In this document: positions 54,814 to 64,000 of the stretch, piece after piece | How the letters are laid out: each line of letters opens with the position of its first letter | Position numbering within the stretch: position 1 is the first letter of the stretch | Source of the DNA: Photobacterium sp. DA100 | GTDB taxonomy: Bacteria > Pseudomonadota > Gammaproteobacteria > Enterobacterales > Vibrionaceae | NCBI RefSeq assembly: GCF_029223585.1 | Contig: NZ_CP119423.1 | Coordinates: 1,612,001-1,676,000 of the forward strand | Direction of reading: 5' to 3' | Length of the DNA: 64,000 nucleotides | The notes under the pieces: generated by a model | Told to the model about the DNA's origin: nothing | Database searches by the model: none | The model's input: only the letters and a program-made list of their open reading frames with translations | Position numbers and translations under genes: made by a program

Positions 54814-55178
54814 AGTAATTCCTTAACTGGCTATACGGCTTGGGTATAAAATAAGAACGATCGTGCTTTTTATAGCATGCCATGAAACTGATAGATACTG
54901 ATGTGATCTCATCGAAGGGATTTTGTTTGGGATGATGATAGCTTTTGCGTTGTGAATACAACTGCAAAAAAGTGACGTCGTTGGCAAATGATTAATCGAA
55001 ATTTGATAGCGGACCACTTGATGTCGACAGCGGACAGTAACGCCTTGGTAACTCAACGATATGCCGTATCCAATTATCATTGGTGAAATACTCGAAAAAA
55101 AGAAAGCTACCACAAGGTAGCTTTCGACTGGCTTCAATACTAAGAGACGTTTTGTCGCGGGGTAGTTCTAGTTGGTTA
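54814..55178. other. Intergenic region between chitinase and oxidoreductase genes
   Basis: It contains the chitinase terminator (55093-55125) and presumably the oxidoreductase promoter. No coding potential is seen. Confidence 0.4.
55093..55125 (-). terminator. Rho-independent terminator of the GH18 chitinase gene
   Basis: Ten-base perfect stem GAAAGCTACC / GGTAGCTTTC with loop of four, followed on the minus strand by TTTTTTTCGAG. Confidence 0.85.
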
Positions 55179-57728
55179 TTAGCGCTGATTCAGCTCGCTC
55201 AACTTGGCACCAACACCTTGTGAGTAGGCACGGTTGTAGTATTCATCCCAGTTGATAGACCAGAACATCACGCCACCAAAGTTGTCGTAACGTTTAGCTG
55301 GTACAACCGTGTCACACTGAGTCCCCAAGACTAGGCAATCCAGTGCTTTGTTGGTGTCGGCGATCGTTGCCTGGCCACTGCCGGCGGCTTTGGCACCGGA
55401 AGGCAAACCAATCGAGACCTGATCGTCTCGGAGAGGTTCGAAGTTCGGACCGTTGCCATAGGCCGTCTGGAAGCCTTCGACAAGCATTTTCTGGGCTGCG
55501 ACCATCATGTCGACAGAGCCAGCAGGCGCAGTGCCGCCATAAGGGTGCTCAAGCCCGCCGTTGTTGTAGAGCTGGACATGAAGTAAGTCGAGCATATCAC
55601 GGGTTGCGTCGATGACCGGAAGGTATGCTCCCCACACACTGCCATCGGCAATACTGACGTAACCACCTTGCACATAAGGGTGCTCTGGTGCCATGGTGAG
55701 ATACAAGTCACGGCCCAGTTTATCCTGGATGCTGCGCAGGGCGCGTGGCAGGCGTTTCTGAATTTCAGACCCGTTGACCAGCCCAGAGCCACTCTCGTAG
55801 TCAACATCCAAGCCATCGAAGCCCCATTCCTGGACGATAGCGGTCAGACTATCGACGAAGGCTTGCTCAGAAGCATCATCATTCAGGATGATAGTTCCTT
55901 CGGCACCTCCCAGGGATAGGACTACTTTACGCCCTTCCGCTTGCAATGCCTGAATATCTTGCTTGAAGCGATTGGCATCAATCGCCGGGCATCCACCATC
56001 GCCGGAGAACAGGTTGAAGTAGTTGGTCCCGGGTGAGGCACGGTTAGTATCTGCAAAGGCGATGTCAATAACATCCCACTCGGTAGGGATATCACTCAGG
56101 TTCATCGGGCACACAGAGCCGTTGACGAAGTTATGCCAGTAGCCGACAAGTTTGTGTTTATTCTCGGTCGACAACGTCACGCTGATCGTTACGGCACTTG
56201 ATAGTTCTTCATCACCATTGCCAGCAATGGCTTTGGCTTGGATCTGATAGTCACCGGCCGCTTCAGAGCGCCATGTCGCTTGGTAAGGTGCCTGGTGGGC
56301 AGTGGCAACCACTCTACCGTTGACCAGAAAATCCACGCGTTCAATCTCCGACTGGAATGACTTAGCATCTGCGGTCATTTCCACTGGAGATCCAATACTA
56401 AAGCGAGATCCTGCTGTCGGCTTGGTAAGATCGATAGCCAAGGCTTGATCAGTAACGGTTACTTGCTGGGTGGTTTCGCCCTCGCCATTATCGGTATCTG
56501 TCGCCACGGCTTTAAGGGTGATACTGCCAGTATTGACCGGGATCCACTCTAGCTGGTATTTCGTGCCGTCGACAACGCCATTGCCGATTAGCTGGTTATC
56601 AGCAAAGAACTGCACCTTGGCAATATCAAAGGCGCCGGCCGTTGTGTTGACAATCAGATCGGTAGGTATTCCGGCTAACAGGGTTTCACCTGCGGCAGGG
56701 GAGGTAAAGCTGAGCTCTGGAGCCGCACCGCAATCACCTTCATGCTGCCATGCATCTTGCCAATGCAAGCCTACACCTGGCTCATAAGCCCAAGCTGCGC
56801 CACCACACCAGCCTGGGATCTGACAGCTATATTGGTTATCAACGTTAGTCACAAGTTGGCCTTGGGTATAACTTTGGCCCTCAGCATAGGCCGGTAATTC
56901 CTTACAGCTGCCGCCAGGCTGCTTGCCATTGACCGTAAAGTGGGTTGACTGTGTTTTGCTGCTCTGTTGGTTGCTGTCAATGGCCTGTGCATAGATGGCA
57001 TGGCTACCTGCCGATGATGTCCAGCGGTATTCATAAGGCGCGCTACTGTCACTGCCGATCACCGCATCGTTGAGGTAGAACTCAACCCGCTCTATACTGC
57101 CGTGTTCGCTAGAGGCATCGGCAGAAAAAGTGACGGTGTCACCCTCATCGAAAACACTGCCAGCACCAGGTGAAGTCAGAGTAACATTGGGTGGCAATGA
57201 GATGTCACTGTCGACAATAGTTATAGAAGCCTGGCTGGACTCTGTCATATTATCCACGTTGGTTGCTCGTACCGTGACCACAGATTGTCCGAGTTGGCTA
57301 GGTGTCCATTCGGTCGAAAACGGCGCTTGTGTGATAACGGCTACAGACTCACCATTGACCAAAAACTCGACGTCTTTAATTTCCGAGTTTTTACTACTTA
57401 CTTCGGCTGCCAGTAAAATGGGTTTATCAAGAACAAATTGGCCGCCGTATTGAGGTGATGTGATAGAGATCGTCGGCGGCTGAGGCTCACCGGTTTCACA
57501 TTGCCCGAGTAAACTCCATTCTTGATATTGACCTGAGAACTTATCGGGTGCGCTACCTTGCGACCACCAATTTGCTTTATAGGCGTGGTCTAGGTGCTGA
57601 ACATTGACGCCACCATTATATTGCGTAGTACTATTCCATATTTCCAGATCGGTACAATCATAGCCATCGGCGAAAACATGGGGTGATAAAAGGGTGGCAA
57701 TAATGCCCGCAAGGGGAAGTTTTTTCAT
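55179..57728 (-). CDS. Secreted GH18 chitinase with two CBM5/12 and several Ig-like domains
   Basis: An 849-residue modular chitinase. Signal peptide to about 20; CBM5/12 at about 22-75 (WNSTTQYNGGV, YKANWWSQG); two Ig-like domains (about 85-270, AEVSS...VEFLVNG.. pattern); a second CBM5/12-like module (about 275-335, Cys-rich); two more Ig-like domains (340-520); GH18 catalytic domain (about 525-845). The active-site motif is DGLDVDYE with acid Glu645. It hydrolyses chitin outside the cell. It lies downstream of a two-component pair, with a second probable chitinase on the far side of that pair. Confidence 0.94.
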   Translation of the reverse strand: MKKLPLAGIIATLLSPHVFADGYDCTDLEIWNSTTQYNGGVNVQHLDHAYKANWWSQGSAPDKFSGQYQEWSLLGQCETGEPQPPTISITSPQYGGQFVLDKPILLAAEVSSKNSEIKDVEFLVNGESVAVITQAPFSTEWTPSQLGQSVVTVRATNVDNMTESSQASITIVDSDISLPPNVTLTSPGAGSVFDEGDTVTFSADASSEHGSIERVEFYLNDAVIGSDSSAPYEYRWTSSAGSHAIYAQAIDSNQQSSKTQSTHFTVNGKQPGGSCKELPAYAEGQSYTQGQLVTNVDNQYSCQIPGWCGGAAWAYEPGVGLHWQDAWQHEGDCGAAPELSFTSPAAGETLLAGIPTDLIVNTTAGAFDIAKVQFFADNQLIGNGVVDGTKYQLEWIPVNTGSITLKAVATDTDNGEGETTQQVTVTDQALAIDLTKPTAGSRFSIGSPVEMTADAKSFQSEIERVDFLVNGRVVATAHQAPYQATWRSEAAGDYQIQAKAIAGNGDEELSSAVTISVTLSTENKHKLVGYWHNFVNGSVCPMNLSDIPTEWDVIDIAFADTNRASPGTNYFNLFSGDGGCPAIDANRFKQDIQALQAEGRKVVLSLGGAEGTIILNDDASEQAFVDSLTAIVQEWGFDGLDVDYESGSGLVNGSEIQKRLPRALRSIQDKLGRDLYLTMAPEHPYVQGGYVSIADGSVWGAYLPVIDATRDMLDLLHVQLYNNGGLEHPYGGTAPAGSVDMMVAAQKMLVEGFQTAYGNGPNFEPLRDDQVSIGLPSGAKAAGSGQATIADTNKALDCLVLGTQCDTVVPAKRYDNFGGVMFWSINWDEYYNRAYSQGVGAKLSELNQR

Positions 57729-57965
57729 TGAAGTTCCTTTTTGTATAAGTAGTGTTTCTGGAGGCGATTTATCGAAAAATCTTCAGAACTATTAAATGCG
57801 CCTGAAAGTTAGAAGTATTTTGGCAGGCTTTTTGTTAGGTGGAAAATAAGTTTTATTGTTGTTGTGATCTGCACCTAAAAATATAATAAGTTTAATCATA
57901 AAGTAAAGGGGTATAATTGCTAAAATCATACCTCTGGTGAATATAAATGTTTTTATTATAAAAAT
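57729..57965. other. Chitinase promoter region, AT-rich
   Basis: Between the response-regulator terminator and the chitinase start codon. It should carry the chitinase promoter; no operator could be recognised. Confidence 0.35.
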
Positions 57966-58000
57966 AATAAAAATGGGAAAGGAGGTATGGTTCCTCCTTT
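57966..58000 (-). terminator. Terminator of the kinase-regulator operon
   Basis: AAAGGAGG / CCTCCTTT stem (57978-58000) followed on the minus strand by CCCATTTTTATTATTTT, 70 bases past the regulator stop codon. Confidence 0.75.
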
Positions 58001-58070
58001 ATTGAGCATGTTGTTGTTATAAGGATTTCATCCAATAATTAATGACTGATTATAAGCTGCTTACGCATAA

Positions 58071-59849
58071 TTAGAAGTATGTTTTTGATATTTCTATTAG
58101 TGACTTAACACCTAACTTGTCAAATATTCTAGATTTATAAGTGCTTATGGTTTTCTCACTAAGTAAAAGTTCATTCGCGATGCTTTTATTTGAATGACCA
58201 GACATCAACTTGTCTAAAACTTCATGTTCGCGTTTAGATAGTAATTGCATGGAATTAACAGTTTTATTTGATGGAGAACAAAAGTTAATATCTTGTTGAG
58301 CATGGCCTGTAGCTAAGTGAATGACTTGTTGTACTAGACAGTCTACATCAACTCCTTTGTCAATAAATCCAATGCCGCCTTTTTCAATCGACAAAAATGA
58401 ATAGTTAGCTTTATCACCAGATGACATAAATATAACTTTGCCTTGGAAACCTTTTTCTTTAGCTTGCCTGATTAGCTCAAAACCACTCTCTCCTCGTAAA
58501 TTTATATCAATTAATAGCAGGTTACAGGGTATATCACGAATGTAATTTAATGCTTGCATGATACTTTTAACGCTAGCTACACTATGAACTTGATTATGCA
58601 ACTGGAATGATTGACATAAAGCAGCCCCAATAATAGGATGATCATCTACAACAAGGCAATGTATAGGCTCAGGGCTAGCGGAAATAAACTGTTTAGGAAA
58701 AATATTTGTAATTTCGTTTATCGGTAGTGGTTTGCTGATCAAGAACCCTTGGCAAATAGAAATTCCTATAGATTGTAAGTAATGGAGAGTTTCTTTCGTT
58801 TCAACACCTTCAGCAATACATGTCAGGTTCATTTGTTGCGCAAGATTAAAGAGTAATTGGACAATAGTTGACTTCTGAAAGTCCTCTTCAACGCCTTGTA
58901 TAAAGTTTTTGTCTATTTTAATTTCGTCAAAAGGGATCTGGGTTAGTTTGAAAAGAGATGAGTAACCGGATCCAAGATCATCGATGGATAGTTTCACCCC
59001 TAGAAGTTTTAATCTTGAAAGTGCAAGCAATGCTGGGACATCTGCTTGATATAAGTGACTTTCAGTTAACTCTAACGTTAGACGGTTAAGTGAAAAATTA
59101 TGCCGGGCGCAGCGTTCAGTGATCTCATCGAACAGGCCACTCCATTGAATATCCCGAGATGTAATATTAATGGAAAGTTGTATAGATTCAGGTAATGATT
59201 GCACCGCAATAAGGGATTTCTCGAATATAATTTTAAATAATCGAATGTAACTTTCGCTTTGGTTAAGAATATGAACAAACTGATTTGCACTTACAACGCC
59301 ATAATCAGGGTGATCCAACCTTGCCAGGGCCTCTAAGCCGACAATTTCCCCCGAGTTGATATTGACTTGAGCTTGGTAATGCACAAAGATTTTTTGATTG
59401 TCAATGGCCTCTAATATTTCACGTTCAGTAAACTCATAAAGTTTATTGTCAGTTAGTACTGATTTTGATTGCTGACTCTTCTTTGAGCTCAATTCGAGTA
59501 CTGAGTTTAACTGACTGATTGTATATGGCTTATCAATACGTGAAACCTGTTTGAAGGCAAGTAGTTTGCTGATTTTTTCTACCAGAGAAAGAATGCGACC
59601 ATTTCCTGCGCTAATGATGACGATGTGGGCTTTTCGTGCTCTTTCTGCAATTTTATTTAGTAGATAGATACCATCATGATCGGGAAGTTGAATATCACAG
59701 AAAATTATATTGAATCTATGTGCTTCGCAAAGTTCAAATGCTGATAAACAGTTCGACGCGATCAGTATTCTTTCAACTCCAAGGTTTAATAGATCAAGTT
59801 TCAACTGTGAAGCCTGGATATGATCATCTTCAACAATAAGTACTTTCAT
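58071..59849 (-). CDS. Response regulator with REC-EAL-REC-LuxR HTH architecture
   Basis: A 592-residue regulator. REC1 at about 1-120 (EDD, phospho-acceptor Asp52 in FCDIQLPD, K107). An EAL c-di-GMP phosphodiesterase domain spans about 140-390 with catalytic motifs kept (GLEALARL, LELTES, DDLGSGYSS, IKIDK, AEGVET, QGFLISKPLP). REC2 spans about 403-520 (VDDHP, LLIDINLRGESG, MSSGD). The LuxR-type helix-turn-helix (about 530-592, LSKREHEVLDKL, GHSNKSIANELLLSEKTISTYKSRIFDKLGV) ends it. It could couple c-di-GMP breakdown and transcription to one kinase. It starts three bases after the kinase stop codon. Confidence 0.92.
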   Translation of the reverse strand: MKVLIVEDDHIQASQLKLDLLNLGVERILIASNCLSAFELCEAHRFNIIFCDIQLPDHDGIYLLNKIAERARKAHIVIISAGNGRILSLVEKISKLLAFKQVSRIDKPYTISQLNSVLELSSKKSQQSKSVLTDNKLYEFTEREILEAIDNQKIFVHYQAQVNINSGEIVGLEALARLDHPDYGVVSANQFVHILNQSESYIRLFKIIFEKSLIAVQSLPESIQLSINITSRDIQWSGLFDEITERCARHNFSLNRLTLELTESHLYQADVPALLALSRLKLLGVKLSIDDLGSGYSSLFKLTQIPFDEIKIDKNFIQGVEEDFQKSTIVQLLFNLAQQMNLTCIAEGVETKETLHYLQSIGISICQGFLISKPLPINEITNIFPKQFISASPEPIHCLVVDDHPIIGAALCQSFQLHNQVHSVASVKSIMQALNYIRDIPCNLLLIDINLRGESGFELIRQAKEKGFQGKVIFMSSGDKANYSFLSIEKGGIGFIDKGVDVDCLVQQVIHLATGHAQQDINFCSPSNKTVNSMQLLSKREHEVLDKLMSGHSNKSIANELLLSEKTISTYKSRIFDKLGVKSLIEISKTYF

Positions 59850-59852
59850 ACA

Positions 59853-62800
59853 TTAAACCTCACAATTATAATATTTTTCACACATTGAAATAATCTCACT
59901 CAAAATGCTCACAACTAGCTCGGTATCGTGTTGATCAATCTTGTTCTTGGATTCTAAATTCGACAGGTATGTTGAAAAAACAGGCATACCAAGAAGACTT
60001 GCAGAACCTTTGATACGGTGAATGATATTCTTGATATTTTTCTCATCTATTCTAAGATGATCAATATCTTCCTTATAGGTATTTACAATGATTGGAAGAA
60101 TATCTTTATGTTTTATTGGAATGAAACCTTTAATGAACTCTCCTGCGTGAGACGGAATAATATTGACTTTCGGTTTGAGGTATTGAGATATAACCTTGTA
60201 AAGATCTTGCAGCTCATAAGGCTTAAATATAATGTCATTCATACCAGAATTAAAAGCTAGCTCCTTCGCTTCATCACTGACTTCAGCAGTACAACCAATG
60301 ATAGGTAGCTCTATGTCTTGCTTGATTTCTCGAATTCTTTTCGTGAGTTCATAGCCTGATAACTTAGGCATTCTACAGTCAGTCAAAACCAAATCTAAAT
60401 CATTCGATTTGTTTATATACTTTAATGCTTCTATGCCGTTTGAAGCTAACTGAACGGTTAGTCCAAATAGTTCAATTTGTTTTTCTAACAGCAGTCTGTT
60501 TATTGGGTTGTCATCAACAATGAGAACACATCCGTCGAGTAACTTTTTCTCTGAAGGCATGGGATATTGCTTAGAATTTTTATTAAGCAAACAAAAAAAC
60601 TCACTTGGATAGCGCAGAATAGATTTTACTTTGTGCTCAGGAAAAGTTGTAATAGGAAGTGTTTCATCTAAAGCATTAAAGCATTTAAGCCAGTTATTAA
60701 TTTCTTGTACATTTGTGAACATCTTATAATCAAATAATTCGCTTGGTGGGAATGTGGTCATGGGTAATTTAATTTTTACACATGTTCCCTTATCTAATTC
60801 TGATTTGATAGATATTTCTCCATCTAACATATCTACAAAGTTTTTGACGATCGTCATTCCCAAACCTGTTCCGCCATACTTTCTAGAAATAGATGAATCA
60901 GCTTGTGTGTATGGTTGGTATAAGGTCTCAATATCTCCTTGAGATATGCCAATACCTGTGTCCGCTATTGAAATTTCAAATTGATTATATGTAATACTTA
61001 CTGATACGTTAATACCGCCAGAGTCCGTAAATTTTACAGCATTAGATAGAAGATTAGAGATTACCTGTATGACCCGATTGCGATCGGTGTGACCAAATAT
61101 CCATTTTGTTGGCTGCCAATAGATGGAAAAGCTAAGATCATTCTCCTTGCAAACAGTCTCATATTGTTGAAATAGATTATCAAGCTCTTTTAATAAGTTA
61201 CAGTCTTCAAAGTCTAACGTTAATTGTCCTGATTCACTTTTAGATATATCAAGTATTTCATTTACATGTTGATTCAGGTTTACAGCAGAGTTGTGAAGTG
61301 ATTCCAATAGCTCTAAAGAGTCTTTGCAGTCATTGTGACGTTCTTTTAACAGTCCGATAAGGCCCAATATTCCCGATATCGGTGTCCTGAGTTCATGAGT
61401 TATCATTGCTGTAAACTGCTGACGTATTTCTAGCGAACGCTCAGCTATGTTTCTCGCATTAATGAGTTCTTTTTTTTGTTTCTCTAATTCTGATATTTCG
61501 TTCCATACCATTAAATATCCTGGTTCTTTTGAAATAGGATGATTAAATGGAATTCGATAGTACTGGAATGCTAACTCATTTTTATCATCTTCAATAATAC
61601 CATTGTCGTCTTTTAAGTCATTGTGATTAATCTTTAAGTTAATATATCTATCACGATAAAGTCGGTTGCTAATGAGGGAGTTATTTTTCCCATTGGTTAG
61701 TAATAATCCAACTGGTAGATCTTCAAGTAAAGAGCGAAACCATTGTAAGGTTTGATCTGTTAATTCTTTTTTCTTCCTTTCAATTACCAAGTCTTTACGC
61801 AATCGAGAGCTGTTTTTTTTATACAACCACCAGATGCCGAGAGACAATATGGCACTTAATAAAATAGATGTATATGTTATTTTCTCATCAAATCCAAAAA
61901 AGAAATTTGAACTGCCATAATTATTTTTCAACTCGTTTATTTTTGTTATGCTAATCGTTGACAAAAAAGCATCTACCAAGTGAAAGGTGTCTGCTATTTC
62001 ATTAGAAAAAACCATGCTTATAGGGAATTTTTGTAACTCTGTTGAACTACTTATATTAAGATTGTCGCTTGCCGTGATGATAAAGTCTTGAGTAAAAACA
62101 TCTTTGCTGAGGTATACCTTACTGATAGAACCAGATGAAATTGCGATAATTAAATCATCCAAATTAGAAAATAAAATAGTATCTTCAGCTTCTGGTAATA
62201 TGTCAGATAGGTGATTTTGAGAAATAATAGAACGAGCTAAAATACCAACTTTCTTTGATGTGGTTTTTTTTACATCAACTATCACATAATTTGTATGATA
62301 GTATGGGTTCGTGACTAAGCTGTCATTGAAAAATAGCTTTGATTTTTCAGTGTATTGATAAGGGCTGAAATCAATTTCGCCATCTTCCATTAATTTTGCA
62401 TCACTTTTACCTAAAGGGTTAGGTATATATTTAAATGATAATGATGTGCGCTGCTCAATATATCGCAATATATCTACAACATAACCTCTAGGAGTGTTGG
62501 TCGTCGAATCTAGATATATGGCAGGATAAACGTCATTTTCAATTGTATATCTGAGTGGCTTTCTCAACTCAAATTTTTCTTCGACTTTTCCAGAAAACTC
62601 AGTGAACAAAAAAGATTTGTTCTCTGTCCATTTTAAATTTTTCTTGTTGTAATTCCTTATTATTTTGTTTATATCATTAAGGTGAGGTAAGTTCTTCTCA
62701 GAGGTAATCAAATATCCTTCTTTGAATAACTCTTGCTGCAGGAAATCAATATTGCCATATGTATTACTGTCTAGTGTATGATGCACTAATGTAGCATAGG

Positions 62801-63371
62801 TACTGACAATGCCAGTAACAAAGTTATCTTCCAATAATTTGATATTGTCATAATGGTCAATGACGGTTATAACATTATCGATATCTTTGCAGTAGAATTG
62901 ACCTTTAAGGCAAGCATAACGACTTTCACCTTGTAAGTGATTCTTTTCTATTACAGCTATACGATCTCTGTATATTAGCTCTGATAAGTGAAAATTCCCT
63001 TTTAGGTTTCGGGGATCCTGAAGAGCAAAATCTACACGGCCCGATTCAAGCGCTTCGACGAGTTCATTTGTGTTGTTGTAGGGTACATAATTCAATTTGT
63101 AGCCTAGTTCGTGAGCAATTGTATTAATGATGTCAAAGTCTACGCCTATAGCTTTCCCTGAGTCTGAGTTTATGTATGGGGGGGAAAATGAATCAATAAA
63201 GCCAAACAGCCAAACTGCTTGGTTATCATGTCCCTGAGAGCTCTCGTTCTTGTATAGGTAGTTATTAGCGAGTGTTTTGTTGCATATAAAAAGGGAATTT
63301 AAAATAATTACTATGAATACTATTGTTTTCATTATTAGGCTGACTGGCAAATGATGTAGCTGATTAATCAT
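59853..63371 (-). CDS. EvgS/BvgS-like hybrid sensor histidine kinase
   Basis: A 1172-residue tripartite kinase. Signal/anchor segment, two tandem periplasmic solute-binding (SBP_bac_3) domains (about 50-270 and 275-500), one transmembrane helix near 510-530 and a PAS-like linker come first. Then follow HisKA with His659 (MITHELRTPISG), HATPase (NLLSNAVKF, DTGIGIS, GGTGLGMTIV), REC with Asp998 (LTDCRMPKLSG) and HPt with His1118 (HRIKGSASLLG). This is a full phosphorelay, sensing a small ligand outside the cell. The start could also be ATG at 63332, which opens directly on the hydrophobic signal. Its partner is the adjacent regulator. Confidence 0.93.
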   Translation of the reverse strand: MINQLHHLPVSLIMKTIVFIVIILNSLFICNKTLANNYLYKNESSQGHDNQAVWLFGFIDSFSPPYINSDSGKAIGVDFDIINTIAHELGYKLNYVPYNNTNELVEALESGRVDFALQDPRNLKGNFHLSELIYRDRIAVIEKNHLQGESRYACLKGQFYCKDIDNVITVIDHYDNIKLLEDNFVTGIVSTYATLVHHTLDSNTYGNIDFLQQELFKEGYLITSEKNLPHLNDINKIIRNYNKKNLKWTENKSFLFTEFSGKVEEKFELRKPLRYTIENDVYPAIYLDSTTNTPRGYVVDILRYIEQRTSLSFKYIPNPLGKSDAKLMEDGEIDFSPYQYTEKSKLFFNDSLVTNPYYHTNYVIVDVKKTTSKKVGILARSIISQNHLSDILPEAEDTILFSNLDDLIIAISSGSISKVYLSKDVFTQDFIITASDNLNISSSTELQKFPISMVFSNEIADTFHLVDAFLSTISITKINELKNNYGSSNFFFGFDEKITYTSILLSAILSLGIWWLYKKNSSRLRKDLVIERKKKELTDQTLQWFRSLLEDLPVGLLLTNGKNNSLISNRLYRDRYINLKINHNDLKDDNGIIEDDKNELAFQYYRIPFNHPISKEPGYLMVWNEISELEKQKKELINARNIAERSLEIRQQFTAMITHELRTPISGILGLIGLLKERHNDCKDSLELLESLHNSAVNLNQHVNEILDISKSESGQLTLDFEDCNLLKELDNLFQQYETVCKENDLSFSIYWQPTKWIFGHTDRNRVIQVISNLLSNAVKFTDSGGINVSVSITYNQFEISIADTGIGISQGDIETLYQPYTQADSSISRKYGGTGLGMTIVKNFVDMLDGEISIKSELDKGTCVKIKLPMTTFPPSELFDYKMFTNVQEINNWLKCFNALDETLPITTFPEHKVKSILRYPSEFFCLLNKNSKQYPMPSEKKLLDGCVLIVDDNPINRLLLEKQIELFGLTVQLASNGIEALKYINKSNDLDLVLTDCRMPKLSGYELTKRIREIKQDIELPIIGCTAEVSDEAKELAFNSGMNDIIFKPYELQDLYKVISQYLKPKVNIIPSHAGEFIKGFIPIKHKDILPIIVNTYKEDIDHLRIDEKNIKNIIHRIKGSASLLGMPVFSTYLSNLESKNKIDQHDTELVVSILSEIISMCEKYYNCEV

Positions 63372-63814
63372 AACAGGGCGGGGGGGAATGCGTATAGTCA
63401 GATAATTCCTACATTCATATATACCTCTGGGGTATTTTGCTTCAGCTCATCAGTACTCCATCAAGTAGATCACCTTAAGCATAGCAATCGAGCCAAATAG
63501 TGCGTCTATTCTGCGGTATACCTGTGAATTTTTGTTAAAAGCTCAATTGCTTTTTATTGGGTTACATTAGCGACACTTTACATTTTTCCTTTTAGTTTGC
63601 GTCTTGTAATAAGTTGGCGGTTTTATAGTTTTTTCTCTTTGTTAGGGCTGTTTTTGTGACTTCAATTCAGCTTATCCCACCTTTTTTCCCCTTAATGTAG
63701 GAAAAATCTGAAAGGCACAGAGTGCTTTTTTAGTTGAAAATAAAAACATCTTCCCATAAGCCCATTTTGGTTTTTTAAAAAATAATTAGATATATAACAA
63801 AGGGTTATTTATAT
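63372..63814. promoter_or_regulatory. Divergent intergenic region between kinase and chitinase-like gene
   Basis: A 443-base AT-rich gap with no gene. It must contain the kinase promoter (left) and the chitinase-like promoter (right). No operator or terminator was recognised. Confidence 0.4.
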
Positions 63815-64000
63815 ATGATGATAAGGAAAACACCTCTTAATCTGCTTGTTTGTGGACTGATTTCTGGTTCTGCGCTGGCCTCAGCACCTGGTGCGCCAGT
63901 CATTGGCTGGGGTGAGCACAAATATGCAATGGTTGAAGTGTCACAAACGGCAATTGCATATAACGAATTGGTTGGTGAGCGTAAAGAGGCGGTGGATGTC
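63815..64000 (+). CDS. Secreted chitinase-like protein, 5' part only
   Basis: The first 62 codons of a gene that runs off the window. A Sec signal peptide (to about residue 23, ALASA) is followed by PGAPVIGWGEHKYAMVEV and an AYNELV segment, which resemble the N-terminal ChiA-type domain of vibrio GH18 chitinases. The catalytic part is not visible, so the identity is tentative. Start ATG at 63815 or 63818; AAAGGG lies about ten bases upstream. It is divergent from the EvgS-like kinase. Confidence 0.6.
   Translation, partial: MMIRKTPLNLLVCGLISGSALASAPGAPVIGWGEHKYAMVEVSQTAIAYNELVGERKEAVDV

Noticed and set aside
55179..64000. Reading the kinase as ChiS
   Set aside because: ChiS has a different periplasmic domain layout; two SBP_bac_3 domains plus REC and HPt fit EvgS/BvgS, so the name was not used.

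Overview
The window reads as chromosomal DNA of a marine gammaproteobacterium, most likely Vibrionaceae (Photobacterium or Vibrio-like). The grounds are enterobacterial-type Aga/Kba/Kdu proteins, a GlyGly-CTERM sorting tail, secreted chitinases with CBM5/12 modules, a SbtA-type carrier and cspA. This is inference; no rRNA or tRNA is present to fix the taxon.

The main content, about 1-46 kb, is a large glycosaminoglycan (chondroitin/dermatan sulfate type) utilisation locus. Outside the cytoplasm it encodes three family 8 polysaccharide lyases (PL8, chondroitinase ABC-like; 1-1473 partial, 26545-29712, 35854-38955). It also encodes two paralogous repeat lipoproteins (1742-4003, 29769-32132), an OmpG-like porin (32625-33551), an autotransporter (33595-35796), three sulfatases (8607-10139, 10948-12501, 40435-42039), a DUF6250 protein and a CBM9-like protein. 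A radical-SAM sulfatase maturase lies at 39152-40411. Import and cytoplasmic catabolism are encoded by a mannose-type PTS (agaV-W-E-F), AgaS, AgaA, KbaZ, KbaY, a GH105 unsaturated uronyl hydrolase, KduI, KduD, KdgK and a DUF2264 protein. AgaR (12948-13724, DeoR family) is the probable local regulator: CTTTCG/CGAAAG-rich tracts resembling AgaR boxes occur upstream of nearly every transcription unit, often beside CRP-like TGTGATC sequences. No other inner-membrane sugar carrier lies inside the locus, so the PTS may import the lyase disaccharides themselves.

The locus is interrupted twice by AT-rich DNA. At 4.1-8.6 kb there is a patatin-like lipoprotein, a SPOR-like lipoprotein and a group II intron inserted directly after a terminator. 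At 24.0-26.4 kb there are three tiny genes (two with TTG starts, one too short for ordinary ORF calling), a cold-shock protein and a GNAT acetyltransferase.

Beyond 46 kb lie smaller units: an M20 amidohydrolase with a two-gene membrane carrier (DUF3100 type), a GDSL esterase, a CbbR-like LysR regulator divergent from a small membrane protein and a SbtA-like bicarbonate carrier, an unusually long RecX protein, and an Old Yellow Enzyme homologue. Last comes a chitin block: a GH18 chitinase, a REC-EAL-REC-LuxR response regulator, an EvgS/BvgS-like hybrid kinase with periplasmic solute-binding domains, and the start of a second probable chitinase running off the right edge.
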